A stretch of 64,000 bases of DNA, from positions 1,798,001 through 1,862,000 of the forward strand of contig NC_018211.1 in NCBI RefSeq assembly GCF_000219625.1, given 5' to 3'. Numbering within the stretch: position 1 is the stretch's first letter; the number at the start of each line of letters is the position of its first letter. The translations under genes and the position numbers were made by a program. Of this stretch, positions 13,112-24,700 are shown one piece after another. The notes under the pieces are model-generated. The model saw only the letters and a program-made list of their open reading frames with translations, made no database searches and was not told the origin of the DNA. Source of the stretch: Zymoseptoria tritici IPO323. Taxonomy: Eukaryota > Ascomycota > Dothideomycetes > Mycosphaerellales > Mycosphaerellaceae.

Positions 13112-13876
13112 CGGAGGATTGGAGAGGCCGTCGATCCCTCTTCCCTTACAAAAACAACACGACCTGGAGGTACACCTCCCCTCGAAACACAAGCTACAGA
13201 ACAACAGCACGATTCGAACGAATAGCTCTCTACGCTACGAACAAGAAGAAGAAGAAGAAGAAGAGGCAGTCTACTCTGTCCTATACGCGCACCTCCTCGA
13301 AATCCGAATCGAAATCGTATGTCCCTTCTCTAGTAGAGACGTCGTTGCCCTCGAAAGGAAGCATACATGCACTTTAAAGAGCTAGAACTCGGTAGAATCT
13401 ACAACTCTGCGATCAACCTGCGTAGCTGTATACGTTTAGAAGCGGCATACAGTTCTACAAAGGCATATTAAGGACAAGAGAAGACAGCGGGTTAGATAGC
13501 TGCTTGCGTAGCTGCTTGCGCAGCTACGTCGCTCCTGCACTGCTTTTTGCACTGCAATGCATTTCCTCTCTCTTTCGAATTCGCAGCGTGCGTACGAAGC
13601 GGAAGGATCCGCTGAAAATTCTGCAAAAAGCTTGGCGCGAAAATTCTGCAGCCTTAGGCCGCAGCAACACTTGTTTGATTTCCTTTGTCTCGCATTTGTT
13701 TAAAGTCCTTTAGCATTGCCTTAGGCACGGGGTTTCCCCTAAGGTTAAAGAATACCGAAGAATTTGATTATAAATAGATCTACTGCCTTGCCCTTAGGGC
13801 AAGGCCGTCCTACATAGTCTTAGACTCCGAAAGGACGTAAATGGAACAAACAAACAAACAAACAAACAAACAACAA
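13032..13876 (+). mobile_element. SINE copy 1, with HDV-like ribozyme head and (CAAA)n tail
   Basis: A non-autonomous retroposon of 845 bp inside element B pol. It is flanked by the 13-bp duplication tatacgctcgatc (13,019-13,031 and 13,877-13,889) and ends in a CAAA tail. Its head begins GGTCGGC and folds like those at 18,655 and 41,987. The 3' part (about 13,700-13,850) matches the LINE end at 33,375-33,530. The sequence still holds many CA and TG dinucleotides while its host has few, so it probably arrived after RIP of element B. The short ORFs in it (for example 13,057-13,377) have no coding character that I can see. Confidence 0.88.
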
Positions 13877-13889
13877 TATACGCTCGATC

Positions 13890-14210
13890 TACTAGACTTA
13901 CTAAAGATCTACCTAACCTTCTATGTTTCTCTACTAGAACTATCTATCCCGGACTAGTTTAGTCGTAAATAGGATAGGATAATGCGATACGACGTAGGAG
14001 AGGACAACGAATACGAAGTCGAGGCTATTCTAGCCGAACGTATAGACGAACTAAACAATCGGGAGTACCTTATTAAGTAGAAAGATTACGACTAGTCCGA
14101 GAACTCCTAGGAAGTAGTAGTTAACATTAGCCCGGCAGCAATACGGGCCTACCGGCGCAGAATAGGCTAGAAAGGACTAACTACGCGCGGTAAATTCTAG
14201 AAAAAACGCT
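13890..14210 (+). pseudogene. Gypsy element B pol, chromodomain end
   Basis: After the SINE the frame resumes and runs through a chromodomain (about 14,015-14,165; EYLIK.KDYD.SENS.E, then ISPAAIRAYRRRIG), closely matching the end of element C pol. Chromodomains of this kind direct integration toward modified histones in chromoviruses. The aromatic and Trp positions have been turned into stops. Confidence 0.75.
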
Positions 14211-14369
14211 AACCCCCTTAGTTAATTTTTAATCCTTTTTTTCCTTTATAGTATTAGACTTTAACATTTTTAATAATTCTAGGGATTTTATTTAGGCGTT
14301 AAGGTTTTCCATTCTAGACTATTCTAGCCTACGTTAAGCTATTCTGCGCTATTATAACTTAAAAGGGCC

Positions 14370-15341
14370 TTATTACTCTACGTAATAGCGTTATTTATTA
14401 TACCTTATATACTACTAGAGCTAACTAGACTAAACCGGCTTAATTATCGCTATCCTCGTCCGAAGCGTCCTCTCTACGCTCCTAAGCGGCCGTAGTGCGT
14501 ACTAAAGCCTTTAACACCTTCCTATTAGTCTTTCCCGTACCCCTAGCGTACGTATTAAACCTCTTTAGGGCCTTGCTGTTGCGATATAAGGCAGTCTTGT
14601 ACTTGTTAAGCTTTTCTGTTAACGACTAGACCGTAATAGCGCCCTTTAGATTAATTAGGCGGCTTCTCTTAGACCTCGGGGTCCCGGCAGCAGCCTACTC
14701 CTACATCCTAGCGTTAGCATAGTCCAAAATGCGCTAGAACGGTATACTTACGGCCTTCTCTATATAAGTAGCGGCCGACCTGTCCCGCTTCTTAACCTTT
14801 TAGCCCGACGTGTCCTACTCGCCGGTACCCTAGTACAAAGTAAGACCCTCCGGGCCGCGAACGCTGTTTCTAAGCTCCCTAAGGCGCTAATAGTTAGCAT
14901 ACTAGTCTAAAATAAGCTAGAACGGCATATATAACTTAATCGAACTAGTAAATAGGAGCACCTTGCTCCTTAACTTCTTCTTATTGTCCGCGTTCGCTAC
15001 CGGATTAGCATACTCTACTTAAATCTAGGTATTAATAGTGTCCTACTCGTCCTTACGGGCCGGAGGGAGCTATTTAGGGTTAGCCTAGATCTAAAAGACT
15101 CTAGAATAGTCTAGAAATATCCTACCTAGAAGTAATCGGCGTTTCTATTGTCTAGATAGCCGGCGCATTTAGCAGTAATGCCCTTAATAGGCTTCTCTAA
15201 CGCTAACTAGTACAGTTTAGTTAAGTCTTTGTTCTACTTAATATCTTTAATATAATTAAAGTACGGATTGTAGTTAAAAGTCCTGTTACGGACCTTTCTA
15301 GTATAATCGTTGCGTACGAGGGCCGCGGCGGCGGAAGATAT
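14370..15341 (-). pseudogene. Antisense accessory ORF of Gypsy element B
   Basis: Counterpart of the antisense ORF of element C, in the same place. The presumed start at 15,341 is ATA (a RIPed ATG) followed by SSAAAALVRND. The block NPYFNYIKDIK and then AKCAGYLDNRNADYF match the two cysteine blocks in element C, with two cysteines now tyrosine. It ends in a basic stretch (SKRSRLINLKGAITV) and an acidic tail (ERREDASDEDSDN) as in element C. No function can be named. Its conservation in position, orientation and pattern is what supports it. Confidence 0.62.
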
Positions 15342-15576
15342 AGTGTGTCTGCGCTAATGTTAGCCTTGCTAGACCTAAACTAGACTATACTAGCACTACC
15401 CTAGATTACTTACTTTTAGTAGTTAGTAAAGAAGAGAGAAAGTTTAGAAGAAGAATTAAATTAATATAGCGACGCTATAGACCCGCAAATCCTTCCAGAT
15501 TAGGACATCTAGTAGCTAACAGCTTATAAATTTTCTACCGCAACTAAGGTTAGTTGCAGAGAGGGGAGGGGGGCAA

Positions 15577-15905
15577 TGTAAGGACACCCTTACGATAACG
15601 TCTCCTACCTATCCTAACCTAGACTATCCTAGCACTACAGATTACCGGTGCTATCTTATCTAGCCTAGACTAGGATATCCTATAGAGGGACGAACCTTAT
15701 AGGCGTACGACGGCCCCCGAGCGGACGTTAGACTACGACCGGTGCCTAGTCTAGGCGGAGGGACGTATTTAGCAACACGAAGGGCGGGTATATAGCCTCG
15801 GGGGACGCTCTCGTCTATTCCCTTCCTTATCGAATCGACTCGTTATATTCTACAAACATTTGTTTTCGGTGCAAGCCTACATTCCCTCTTAAGGTGTTTC
15901 TAATA
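15577..15905 (+). repeat. 3' LTR of Gypsy element B
   Basis: The 329-bp partner of 1287-1615. It starts TGTAAGGACACC and is followed by the target duplication CATAT. A purine tract (GAGAGGGGAGGGGGGC) precedes it. Confidence 0.9.
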
Positions 15906-15910
15906 CATAT

Positions 15911-16350
15911 AAGGTTAGCGACCGTATATACCTCTCTACTTAATATTTAAAGTCTATCCGGCTATCGGAAAAGCTCGATTATAAGTATGTCGGCCTATAT
16001 AGGATTAAGCGAGTCGTAAACGACGTCGCGTATACGCTAGAACTGCCGGAAACGATAAACATCTATCCTATGTTCTATATCTCCCTACTAGAGGAGGAAA
16101 AACCTACTAAAATTACCGAACGGGCCTAGAATAGCCTAAAGAAGATCCGATTAGAGGAACCCGACGTTTACGTAGTAGACAAGATCCTAAAGCGTAAGAA
16201 ACAATACGGTAGATAGATATATAGGATCGCGTAGAAGGGCTAGCCCGCGTCTAAAAACACTTAGGAACCTACGACTTATATTAGCCCTACTACGATAAGA
16301 GCATTTAATAGAAGCACGAGAGGTACTAAGGGCGGTAGACTAGCACGATA
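15911..16350 (+). pseudogene. Gypsy element A pol, integrase C-terminus and chromodomain, right part
   Basis: The frame cut at 1286 continues here. KLDYKYVGLYRIKRVVND matches the integrase tail of elements B and C, and a chromodomain follows at about 16,165-16,310 (YVVDKILKRKKQYGR, then EPTTYISPTTIRAF). Continuity across 1286/15,911, with a 5-bp duplication, is what shows that B inserted in A. RIP stops are frequent and the true end of the frame is uncertain. Confidence 0.8.
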
Positions 16351-16689
16351 GATATACAAACGCGTTATTAGTTACTATTAAGGCCCAAAAGACACTAGTT
16401 AACACTACATAGACTCCTTAGTCCGGTTCCTAGTTACCTAAAAATTTTCTCTACCTTAGAAGAATTTTACGAATCTAGTAAAATCCTAGGGGGGGAAAGT
16501 AGGGGCTAAACGGGCCCCTAAGGACGATATTATTATATAACGAGAGACAATCGAGCATAGTAAAGTTATTTTAATTCTATCTAATCTATAAGTCGCTAAG
16601 TCGTAGCAAAAAGAAACAACCCGGGCGTTACCGCGCCTATTAGTCCTAAAACGAGCCTAAAAGAGGCTAAAAGAGATAAAAGAAACACA

Positions 16690-17690
16690 AAAAAGCGCTT
16701 ATATGCTTATTCCTTAGGCTTAAGGTCCCTAGAGAGGTCGTACTCGGTCGGACGGAGTACTCCCTCTACAACGGAGGCCTTCGAGCCCTTCTTAGCGCCT
16801 ATATAGGTATAGATAGTATCTAGAGCGGCCGAAAGGGCCCGAACGCGACGCCTTAGGCGGTCCTCGGTAGTTCCTTAGGCTAGAATAAGTCGCTTACGGG
16901 GGGTGTTAGGCACGTCTTTACCCTATTAGGGTTAGTAAGGCACTTTTAGGTAAGAAGGGACCTAAATACTTATAAGCTCCCTCTTTCGCTTTATAGCCTC
17001 CTTAGCGAGCAACTTCTCGCGCTTTCTAAGCATAAGCGGTCCCTTCTAGTCGAATTCGGCCTTGCCTTAGTATAGATAGAGGCTATTAATACCGGTAAAG
17101 GAGTTAAAGCGCCTAAAAGGGGGTTAACGGAGCTAAACAGACCCGAACTAACTACATATACCCCTAAATGCGTACGTAGACCGCCTTGTAGGCCGAACAA
17201 GCCGCCGCAGCTATCGCTCCGGTACTATCGGCGGCAATAGCGGCCCTGCGGAGCTTATTAGCCCTCGTAATGTCGCCTTTAACTAGTTCCGGCATCTTTT
17301 GACTACATTAGCCCCCGAAAGCCCCCTTTTAACCCTGTATATACATACCTAGAAACAATCGCGGTTAGAGCAATTATAACACTTTAGGTAATATTCGTCC
17401 TTATTATTAGTTGCCTACTTGTCCGGCGATTCGCGCGCAAAGAGGTAGAACTAGGCTAAATCGGCCTTATTTAAGGGCTTGCTAAGGTAGTTAACGCACG
17501 GATTGCCCTTAAAGATGCCGTTAGCGGCGAATTGCTTACGTTAGGTCGCGATAGAGGCGGGTTGCGCTATAACGGGCTCGTTCGGTCGCGGATAGGGTCG
17601 TTTAGTAAGAATAGCGGTTTTTTGATAAAATTCGCGGTCGTCCGGTAGAAGATAGGGCTAGAAGGGAACTAAACGCTATGTTAGTACTAT
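16690..17690 (-). pseudogene. Antisense accessory ORF of Gypsy element A
   Basis: Third instance of the antisense ORF, between the chromodomain and the LTR-like end of element A. On the minus strand NPCVNYLSKPLNKADLA and then KCYNCSNRDCF match the two cysteine blocks of the ORFs in B and C. The downstream part reads NTPRKRLILA and LRRRVRALSAALDTIYTYIG, matching the basic stretch there. At least one frameshift seems to separate the two halves. The start is not clear. The extent is approximate. Confidence 0.55.
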
Positions 17691-17940
17691 ATAGGCTATA
17701 AATGCCCCTTAAGGGGGCACTTTTAGACCTATTTAGCTATCGGATAGGGTTAAGTTACACTTACTAAGTCTATATAAGGTTATTAAAGAAGAGAAGAATT
17801 CGAGGGATCCGAGCCTAGGTTTTAAAGCCGCAGTAGACCCCGATTAAGGCCTTAGGCTATTAAACTTAGCAAACACTAAAAAGAATTTACTCGAGGTAAA
17901 ACCGTTTAGAGCGCGACGCTCTACGTAAGGAGGAGGGCTA

Positions 17941-18185
17941 TATTATATCTGCCTCTACCGAATACCGACAATTGGCATCTAATCCCCTACCTTAGCGGCA
18001 TATATACCCCTACTAAGGCCTTTTAAGCTCGTTTAAGCTAGATTACGCCTATATAATTAATACGACCGCTCGAGGTATAAGGATACGTAGAATCTCCTCC
18101 TTCTAAGAGAGTATCGAATCGAGTCTGTTCTAAAGTAATTTATACTACTACTCTATTCTTAACTGCACCTTTTATATAAATAGCC
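17941..18185 (+). repeat. LTR-like segment, probably the 3' LTR of Gypsy element A
   Basis: After a purine-rich tract (about 17,925-17,937) a segment begins TATTATATCTGCC, which would be TGTTATATCTGCC before RIP, and runs to about 18,180. No second copy lies in the window, so LTR status rests on position alone. It could instead belong to the left side of element D, whose own right LTR-like segment (26,634-26,946) does not resemble it. Confidence 0.4.
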
Positions 18186-18654
18186 TACTCCCGCCGCCCC
18201 GGTATCGACGACGACTTACTAACCTTTTCCTATACGCCTTCCGAATACGTATCTATACTCCTTACTTCCTATTTCCCTATTTGCGATACTAAGCTATATA
18301 TCGCTATTACGATATCTTCTAATAATACTCCTAATAACGGCCCGGACGGACCCTCCCGTCGTAGCTATCTTAATACTCCCTCGGAGATTCTCCGTAATAC
18401 CCTAAGTACCGGCGAGGCTTCCGGAACTAATAGCCCTATCTAGGTACCTTCTAATGCTCGCGCCTTCCGCGATAGTAATAGGATTCTAGTAGCTCGCTTT
18501 GCGACTAATTCGACTAAAGGGTCGACTAATAAGGCTCTCCCTTAAGCCGAAGGGATTGCTACTATAGCGACCTATAGTATAGTTCCCGCTCCCTAGCCTA
18601 CTAATATAAACATCGCAGATCTTGTTACTACCCTTACTATAGCTACTTATAATA

Positions 18655-18734
18655 GGCCGGCGACGAGGAACACCTGTACGTGGTGCCGGCTACGAACCTA
18701 CGACGACATCGTCGTCGTAGAGCCAAGTTTCCTC
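18655..18734 (+). ncRNA. HDV-like self-cleaving ribozyme, SINE copy 2
   Basis: The first 80 nt fold as the nested double pseudoknot of HDV-like ribozymes. P1 pairs 18,655-18,661 (GGCCGGC) with 18,685-18,691 (GCCGGCT), including the usual G-U first pair. P2 pairs 18,665-18,670 with 18,729-18,734 (GAGGAA, TTCCTC). P3 is 3 bp (18,672-18,674 with 18,682-18,684) closing a 7-nt L3 loop. A P1.1 of GT in L3 with AC after P1 is possible. P4 is a perfect 10-bp hairpin (18,698-18,720). J4/2 reads AGCCAAGT, where 18,723 is the likely catalytic cytosine. Cleavage would fall just before 18,655, the exact element boundary set by the TSD. Activity is inferred from structure. Confidence 0.82.
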
Positions 18735-19104
18735 CGGAGGATTGGAGAGGCCGTCGATCCCTCTTCCCTTACAAAAACAACACGACCTGGAGGTACACCT
18801 CCCCTCGAAACACAAGCTACAACAGAACAACAGCACGATTCAAACGAATAGCCCTCTACGTTACGAACGAGAAGAAGCAGTCTACTCTGCCCTATACGCG
18901 TACCTCCTCGAAATCCGAATCGAAATCGCATGTCCCTTCTCTAGAGACTTCGTCGCCCTCGAAGGAAGTATACATGCACTTTAAAGAGCTGGAACTCGGT
19001 GGAATCTACAACTCTGCGATTAACCTACGTTGTCGTAGATAGAACTACTACTACGATACTACAAAGGCATATTAAGGACAAGAGAAGGCAGCGAGTTAGA
19101 CAGC

Positions 19105-19178
19105 TGCTTTTGTAGTGCTTTTGCACGGCATTTTGCACTGCTTTTGCACGGCATTTTGCACTGCTTTTGCACTGCATT
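19105..19178 (+). repeat. Minisatellite inside SINE copy 2
   Basis: Repeats of a unit of about 23 bp built from CTTTTGCAC and GGCATTTTGCACTG. Copy 3 has fewer units, and copy 1 has only a degenerate trace. The number of repeats varies between SINE copies and partly explains their length differences. Confidence 0.7.
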
Positions 19179-21749
19179 TCGAATTCGCAGCGTGCGTGCG
19201 TGCGAAGCGGAAGGATCCGCTGAAAATTCTGCAAAAAGCTTGGCGCGAAAATTCTGCAGCCTTAGGCCGCAGCAACACTCGTTTGATTTCCTTTGTCTCG
19301 CATTTGTTTAAAGTCCTTTAGCATTGCCTTAGGCACGGGGTTTCCCCTAAGGTTAAAGAATACCGAAGAATTTGATTGTAAATAGATCTACTGCCTTGCC
19401 CTTAGGGCAAGGCCGTCCTACATAGTCTTGGACTCCGAAAGGACGTAAATGGAACAAACAAACAAACAAACAAACAAACAAGCTACTTATAATAATAGAG
19501 CCCCTACTTACCGTAGTCGCGTACCCTTCCCTAGAGAGCCTAGTGCTCTATCCTTCGACGGTAGGGATGCCTCGACTTTCTTCTAGACTATAGCCGACTT
19601 CTTCGATTCGTACTTTAAAGGATTACGTACTCCTAATAGGGAAAGGATCCGACTTACTACTTAACACTTAGTACCGGATGTTCGAGCTTAGCTCGAGAGT
19701 CTTTTAGGCTTCGACAGCGAAAACTACGAAGCTTTTAAGGAAGAGGCTCTTTCCTACTATCGGTACTATAATAGCTAGGTATATAAGTATAGCCTCCCTT
19801 TCCTCGAAGAGTTATACGTAAAGGAAAGAGTCTAGGATATCTCTAGATAGAAGGATAACCTACGTTAGTACGTTATAACGTTTAAAGCAGTCTCGAAAAG
19901 GATACCTCTTAAGTAGTATAACGAAGTCGCTCGATACTACCTCTTCCTTAAAGGCTTGCCCTCCGAGGTAGGGCAGGAAATTATAAATAAGCTCGAAGTA
20001 GACGTCTCGAACCTAGCCTCCTATACTTAGCTTCCTCTATTATACGATGCGACACTTAAGTACGTTATAAGCCGCATAGCTTACTAGGAGTTATACGGCA
20101 AGGGTAAGAGCTAGGTTACTAGCTAGCTTATTAACTAGACTAAGAAGAGGTATCCGAAGCTAGATATATTAAACAATAGAGTCTAGTCGTTACGCGTACT
20201 AAAAGAGAAGCTGCCGGACATAGAGGACCTGTCTAAAAAGCTTTCTAAGATAACTATTGCTAAGATTAAGCGTATAAGAGCTAAGAAAAGTATACGTATA
20301 GCTATTAATCTACCTAGAGACTTTCCGAAGTCTTATATAGCTACGCTATATACTAATAACATCCCTAATTCTCCCGAGTACTACTCGTACAATACTATTA
20401 GACCTAGACTAGTGCCTTATTAGTCGTCTAGTAGCTCGAACCCCTTCTACTAGGAAGCCTCTAAGTATATATGCTTTTATTACTTTAAACCCGGCTATAG
20501 TGTTTAAGAATATAAGTACATAAACTACCTCCTAAGTGCGGGCTAGACATACCGCGATAGTAAAAAGAAGTAGTATATCGGACGAGAAGGTAATGTTAAT
20601 AGACGAAAGGTGTAGTTTAGGAACTAGCCGGATTAGCCTAAGCTCCGGATAATAGCTCCCGCTATCGAGAAAGCATAGGGAAGGGCTATTACTTAGCCTA
20701 CCGATGCAAATCTCGAGGATGCTAAGAAGTACTAGCTAGCTTATAAACTACCTATAGCTACCTTTGCTCCTCGGATACGTATACCGAGTATACCTCTTAA
20801 CCCGGCACTTGTTCCTAGCCCTGTTCTACCGACCTTAAAATTAGCACCCTCGTTACTAGCTTAACCTAGTTACCTAGGCTAAGGCTTAGGTCCCCCTATA
20901 GGACCCGTACTAGCGACGAACATAAATAGAAACTAGTGCAATATCGTTGCTAGAAGTACGGTTCCTAATAATCTAGTATATATTAATAAGCGAGACCCTC
21001 GTGCCCCCTATATAAATTAGATCCGTACTAACTCTCTATCTACGAGCGCTGCGACTAGGCTAACGAGTACGACTAAGGGAAAGGAGCTAGCCGCTAAGCC
21101 GAGTAATAATACTAGCCGTGTTATAAAGCTAAAGAAGATAGTGTCTATTAAGATCGATGCCCGTAAGATCCCTAATATAGAAGAGTATATAAAGGTAGTC
21201 GAAGAAGGCTCGTAGTCGATATAGGGCACTCTTACTAGTAATAGTACATTTAATACCGGTAACTAGCCGTAGTCCGCAAACGATAGCTAGACCTAGGACC
21301 CTACTAGAAGTATAGATCTAGATCCTACCCCTCCTTCTTAGGGCTTCGTTAACCCCCCGCTACTAAAGAAAAAGAAGAACTAGAAGCCTACTACGACTAG
21401 AAAGGGTGCGTAGAGAAGGGATATTTACCTTCGAGAGCGGCTTAATATAGAAAAAGTACTACTCGACAGGATACTAGCGTAGCCGTCTAATATCCCTATT
21501 AGGGAGCTTCTCGCTACCTTGCCTATAGTAGCTAGGGGACTTCTTAAGCGCTATGCTCGGAACTAAGAAGACTTCGTAATAGCTACTAAGGAAGCCGGGC
21601 TATCGATTATCGTTAAGGAGGACAATATTACTACTACTATAGCATACTAGTACGATATAGACGAGCCGCTTCGTTCTTACGGGGTACGAGTCGAGTTTAA
21701 ACTTAGTAGTGCTACCGCTAAGCACATCCTGCCCTCTAGATTCTATATA

Positions 21750-24700
21750 CGTAATAGGTTCGTAGAAGAGATAGAAGACGATAACCCTACTTTCCTCGGT
21801 CCTATAGTTAAGGAGCTATATGTTACGATGCCCCCGAGACTAATGTAGGATCTATACGAAGACCCTAAGGACGCGAGGTTGTCCTTTAACGACCGAGACT
21901 ATGTTATTGTACCCTCGCCCGTTATAGAATATATTATCGGTCTAAAACGATATAGGGAGCGTCGTACTATAATTAACGAGGGATCTAAAGGGAACATTAT
22001 AAGCTAGTCTACGGTAAAGCGAGTAGGTGTTAGTATACGCACCTGTCGGCTAATATAGATAAATACGGTTAGTAGCTATACGGATCTCCTAGGTATTATA
22101 GAGCGGGTACCGATCGAGGTTATAGGAGTTCTTACCTACTTATCGTTTCTTATTATACGGACTATACCTTTCCTTCTCGGCCGACTATAGACTAGACAGG
22201 TACGGCTTAGATCTATAAACTACGACGACGGGTCCCTTAAGTATATAATCGCGATACCGGATAGAACGACGATTACCTTTACTAGAGTTAAGGGATACGG
22301 AGATAGGTACGGTCCGACCGAGGTATTTTATACAACTAAGCCCGAGGAGTCGGGAAACGAGTAGGCTACTAATACCCCGGTAACGCGGTAGCATTATTTA
22401 ACTATCCGGAGGATTACTTATAGTCGTCCGGAACGAGACTACTAGTCGAAGTCGACCCGAAACCTTTCCTAGACCTTAGGTCTAGCAAATATTTCCTTAG
22501 TACCTAGGATAAAGTAAGGGCTTAGGAGGAGTTCCGGACTATTACCTCGACAAAATATACCCTTAATCCCTCGGATATAGTCTAGGAAACTACCTTATAA
22601 GCTCGAGTAGCGTCGCTACTTATTAAGTAGGCGGATATTCTCTAGTTAGATTACCTCTAGCGTAAAGCGGAATAGGAGGTAGGATCTACTCCGAATATAT
22701 ATACTATATATAAACGTAAGGCGGACAAGATTAGACCTATTAATAGTAGTATTTACGACACTAGTAGTAAGCCCCCTAGTAGTACTTTTAACTAGCGGCA
22801 GAGATGTCTTAAAAATAAGGCTAAACTTATACCGAGCACGTACTCCTAGGACAATAAGTACCTTATCCCTAAGTTTTCCGACATCGAGAAGGGTTCGAGA
22901 CTTACCCCTAAACGTATAAATAGCTTTAAGACTACGATCGAACTAAAGCCGAAAGAACTCGAGCTTTTTTATGCCTATCTCTTCCGACGAGAGAAGTCTC
23001 TTACTTAGGATTTCTTATATGTCGGTCGCCTTAACGAGGATGTTTCCCTACTAGTAGAGATCTGCACGATTCCGCATAAGGCCTAGTAGTATAAGAACTT
23101 CCCTATCCCCGTAGCCCTCGAGAAGGTAGTAATATAAATAGTTAGTAAGCGAGCCTATAATAGAGTAATCGAGCTATCCTATAGTATATACCGGAACCCC
23201 TAGTTTATCGTATAAAAGAAGCTAGATAACCTAAAGCTACTAAAAGCTAAGGACCCTATACCGGAAGGGGAGCGTATCTAGGAAAAGAAGGAGGAGAAGA
23301 AGTACCGACTTATTAACTTAGCTATAGAAGTAAACCGTATTACGCTAAGGGATACTAATATACTACCGGACGTAGACTCCTTTTCTGTAGACTTCGTAGA
23401 GTGCACTACTACCTCGCTTATAGACCTCTTCTCTAGATACGACTAAATACCCCTAGCCGAGTACTATCGGGACCTTACCTCCTTTTATATACTACTCGGG
23501 CTGTTTAGGTATATAGGGATTCCTATAGGCGGAACGAATTCGGTCGCTTAGTTCTAAGGGATTATAACTACTATCCTTTAGGAGCATATAAATTACCGAG
23601 CTCGCCCCTTTCTAGACGATATTAGAGTTAAAGGTCTACGCACTACGTACGATAACGAGGAAACCGAGCCTAGTATCCGACGTTAGGTTACTAAATATAT
23701 TACGAACCTTAACGTAGTCCTTACCGACATTAAGAGAGCCGGACTTACTATATTAGCTCTTAAGTCGCGATAGTTCTCGATAGGGGTACTAATTATTAGG
23801 TACGTTTGTAATGTATATAGCCGTTACCCTAATAAAGCACGAGTCGTTAAGATTACCGAGTAGCCTACTCTAGACAACCCTAAGGAGGTTCGAGTATTCC
23901 TAGGCGTAGTCGTATACTTCCGCATCTAGATTAAGAAGTATGCATAGGTGTTAGCTCCGCTATATAATCTACTAAAGCCTAATGTATGCTAGTATTAGAC
24001 CGCCGAGTATAACGTATCGATAGAGAAATTAAAGAAGGCTCTTATTACTATACCGGCTCTTAAGACTATTAACTACGTTTCGGGAGGATAGATTATCCTT
24101 ACTATTAATACATCCGGGGATAGGTTCGGAGTAGTCCTTATATAACGAGATGTCGACAACTATAAGACAAGACACCTATCTCGGTATAAAAGCAGCATCT
24201 AGAAGCCGAACGAGCGAAAGTTCGATATTAGGAAACTTAAGTGTCTCGGTATTTTAAAGGCATTAAAAAAGCTAAAGTACTATCTCTACGGTGTTTACTT
24301 CCTACTTAAGCTAGATACGAATACTCTAGTCTATTAGTTAAACCGACTACCGACCGACTTGCCTAACGTAGTAATAATAAGGTAGCTTTTATAGATACGA
24401 CTATTTAATTTTAATATAAAGTATGTTCCCGGCCGACTATATAGTGCTATAGATACGCTGTCTCGACGACCGCGTACTTAGTCCGATAATATCGACAAGG
24501 AGTATAAGTAGGACTACGAAGAAATAATTAATAGTACGCTATATGTAGTATACGCGAATCGTATCGAGGCCGAAGAGATTACCCCTACTCTAGAAGAGGA
24601 GCTCGTTCGAGATAGTATTAATAGCTTCCTCTTAGACTTCTACCGTAATATAATATACTACCTCCTAACCCTTCGACGACTAGTAGGAGTAAACAGGAAT

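Larger units (their letters stand above)
1287..15905 (+). mobile_element. Gypsy element B, complete, with nested insertions
   Basis: An LTR retrotransposon bounded by 329-bp LTRs at 1287-1615 and 15,577-15,905, flanked by the 5-bp duplication CATAT (1282-1286 and 15,906-15,910). A purine tract lies just before the right LTR (15,559-15,575). The order inside is gag, protease/RT/RNase H, integrase, chromodomain, then an antisense ORF, which is the Ty3/Gypsy chromovirus order plus one extra gene. It is interrupted by element C at 3521-10,476 and by a SINE at 13,032-13,876, and it interrupts element A. RIP has destroyed the reading frames. Without its insertions it is roughly 6.8 kb. Confidence 0.9.
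18655..19480 (+). mobile_element. SINE copy 2, reference copy
   Basis: The clearest copy: 826 bp flanked by the perfect 14-bp duplication agctacttataata (18,641-18,654 and 19,481-19,494), which sets both ends to the base. From 5' to 3' it has an HDV-like ribozyme (18,655-18,734), a body with further palindromes (TCCTCCGGAGGA, GGAGGTACACCTCC), a short tandem repeat block (about 19,105-19,178), and a LINE-like 3' end (about 19,305-19,460). It closes with (CAAA)n. There is no plausible protein. I see no clear A/B-box promoter at the head, which fits ribozyme release from a longer transcript rather than a Pol III start. Confidence 0.92.
18186..21350 (+). pseudogene. Gypsy element D gag, split by a SINE
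   Basis: Degenerate gag read in one frame up to 18,654 and again from 19,495. The capsid-like part contains FDGRDASTFF and IADFFDSYFKGLR near 19,550-19,620, typical of fungal Gypsy gag. A zinc-knuckle remnant near 20,465-20,520 reads CFYYFKPGYSV.EYKY, with two cysteines changed to tyrosine. A long Pro/Ser/Thr-rich linker follows. RIP stops are common. The 3' limit is approximate. Confidence 0.72.

Noticed and set aside
13057..13385. ORFs inside SINE copies (also 18,680-19,042, 42,012-42,374, 29,260-29,559)
   Set aside because: They recur because the SINE recurs. Overlapping frames on both strands are equally open, and they run through the ribozyme and palindromes. There is no sign of protein selection.
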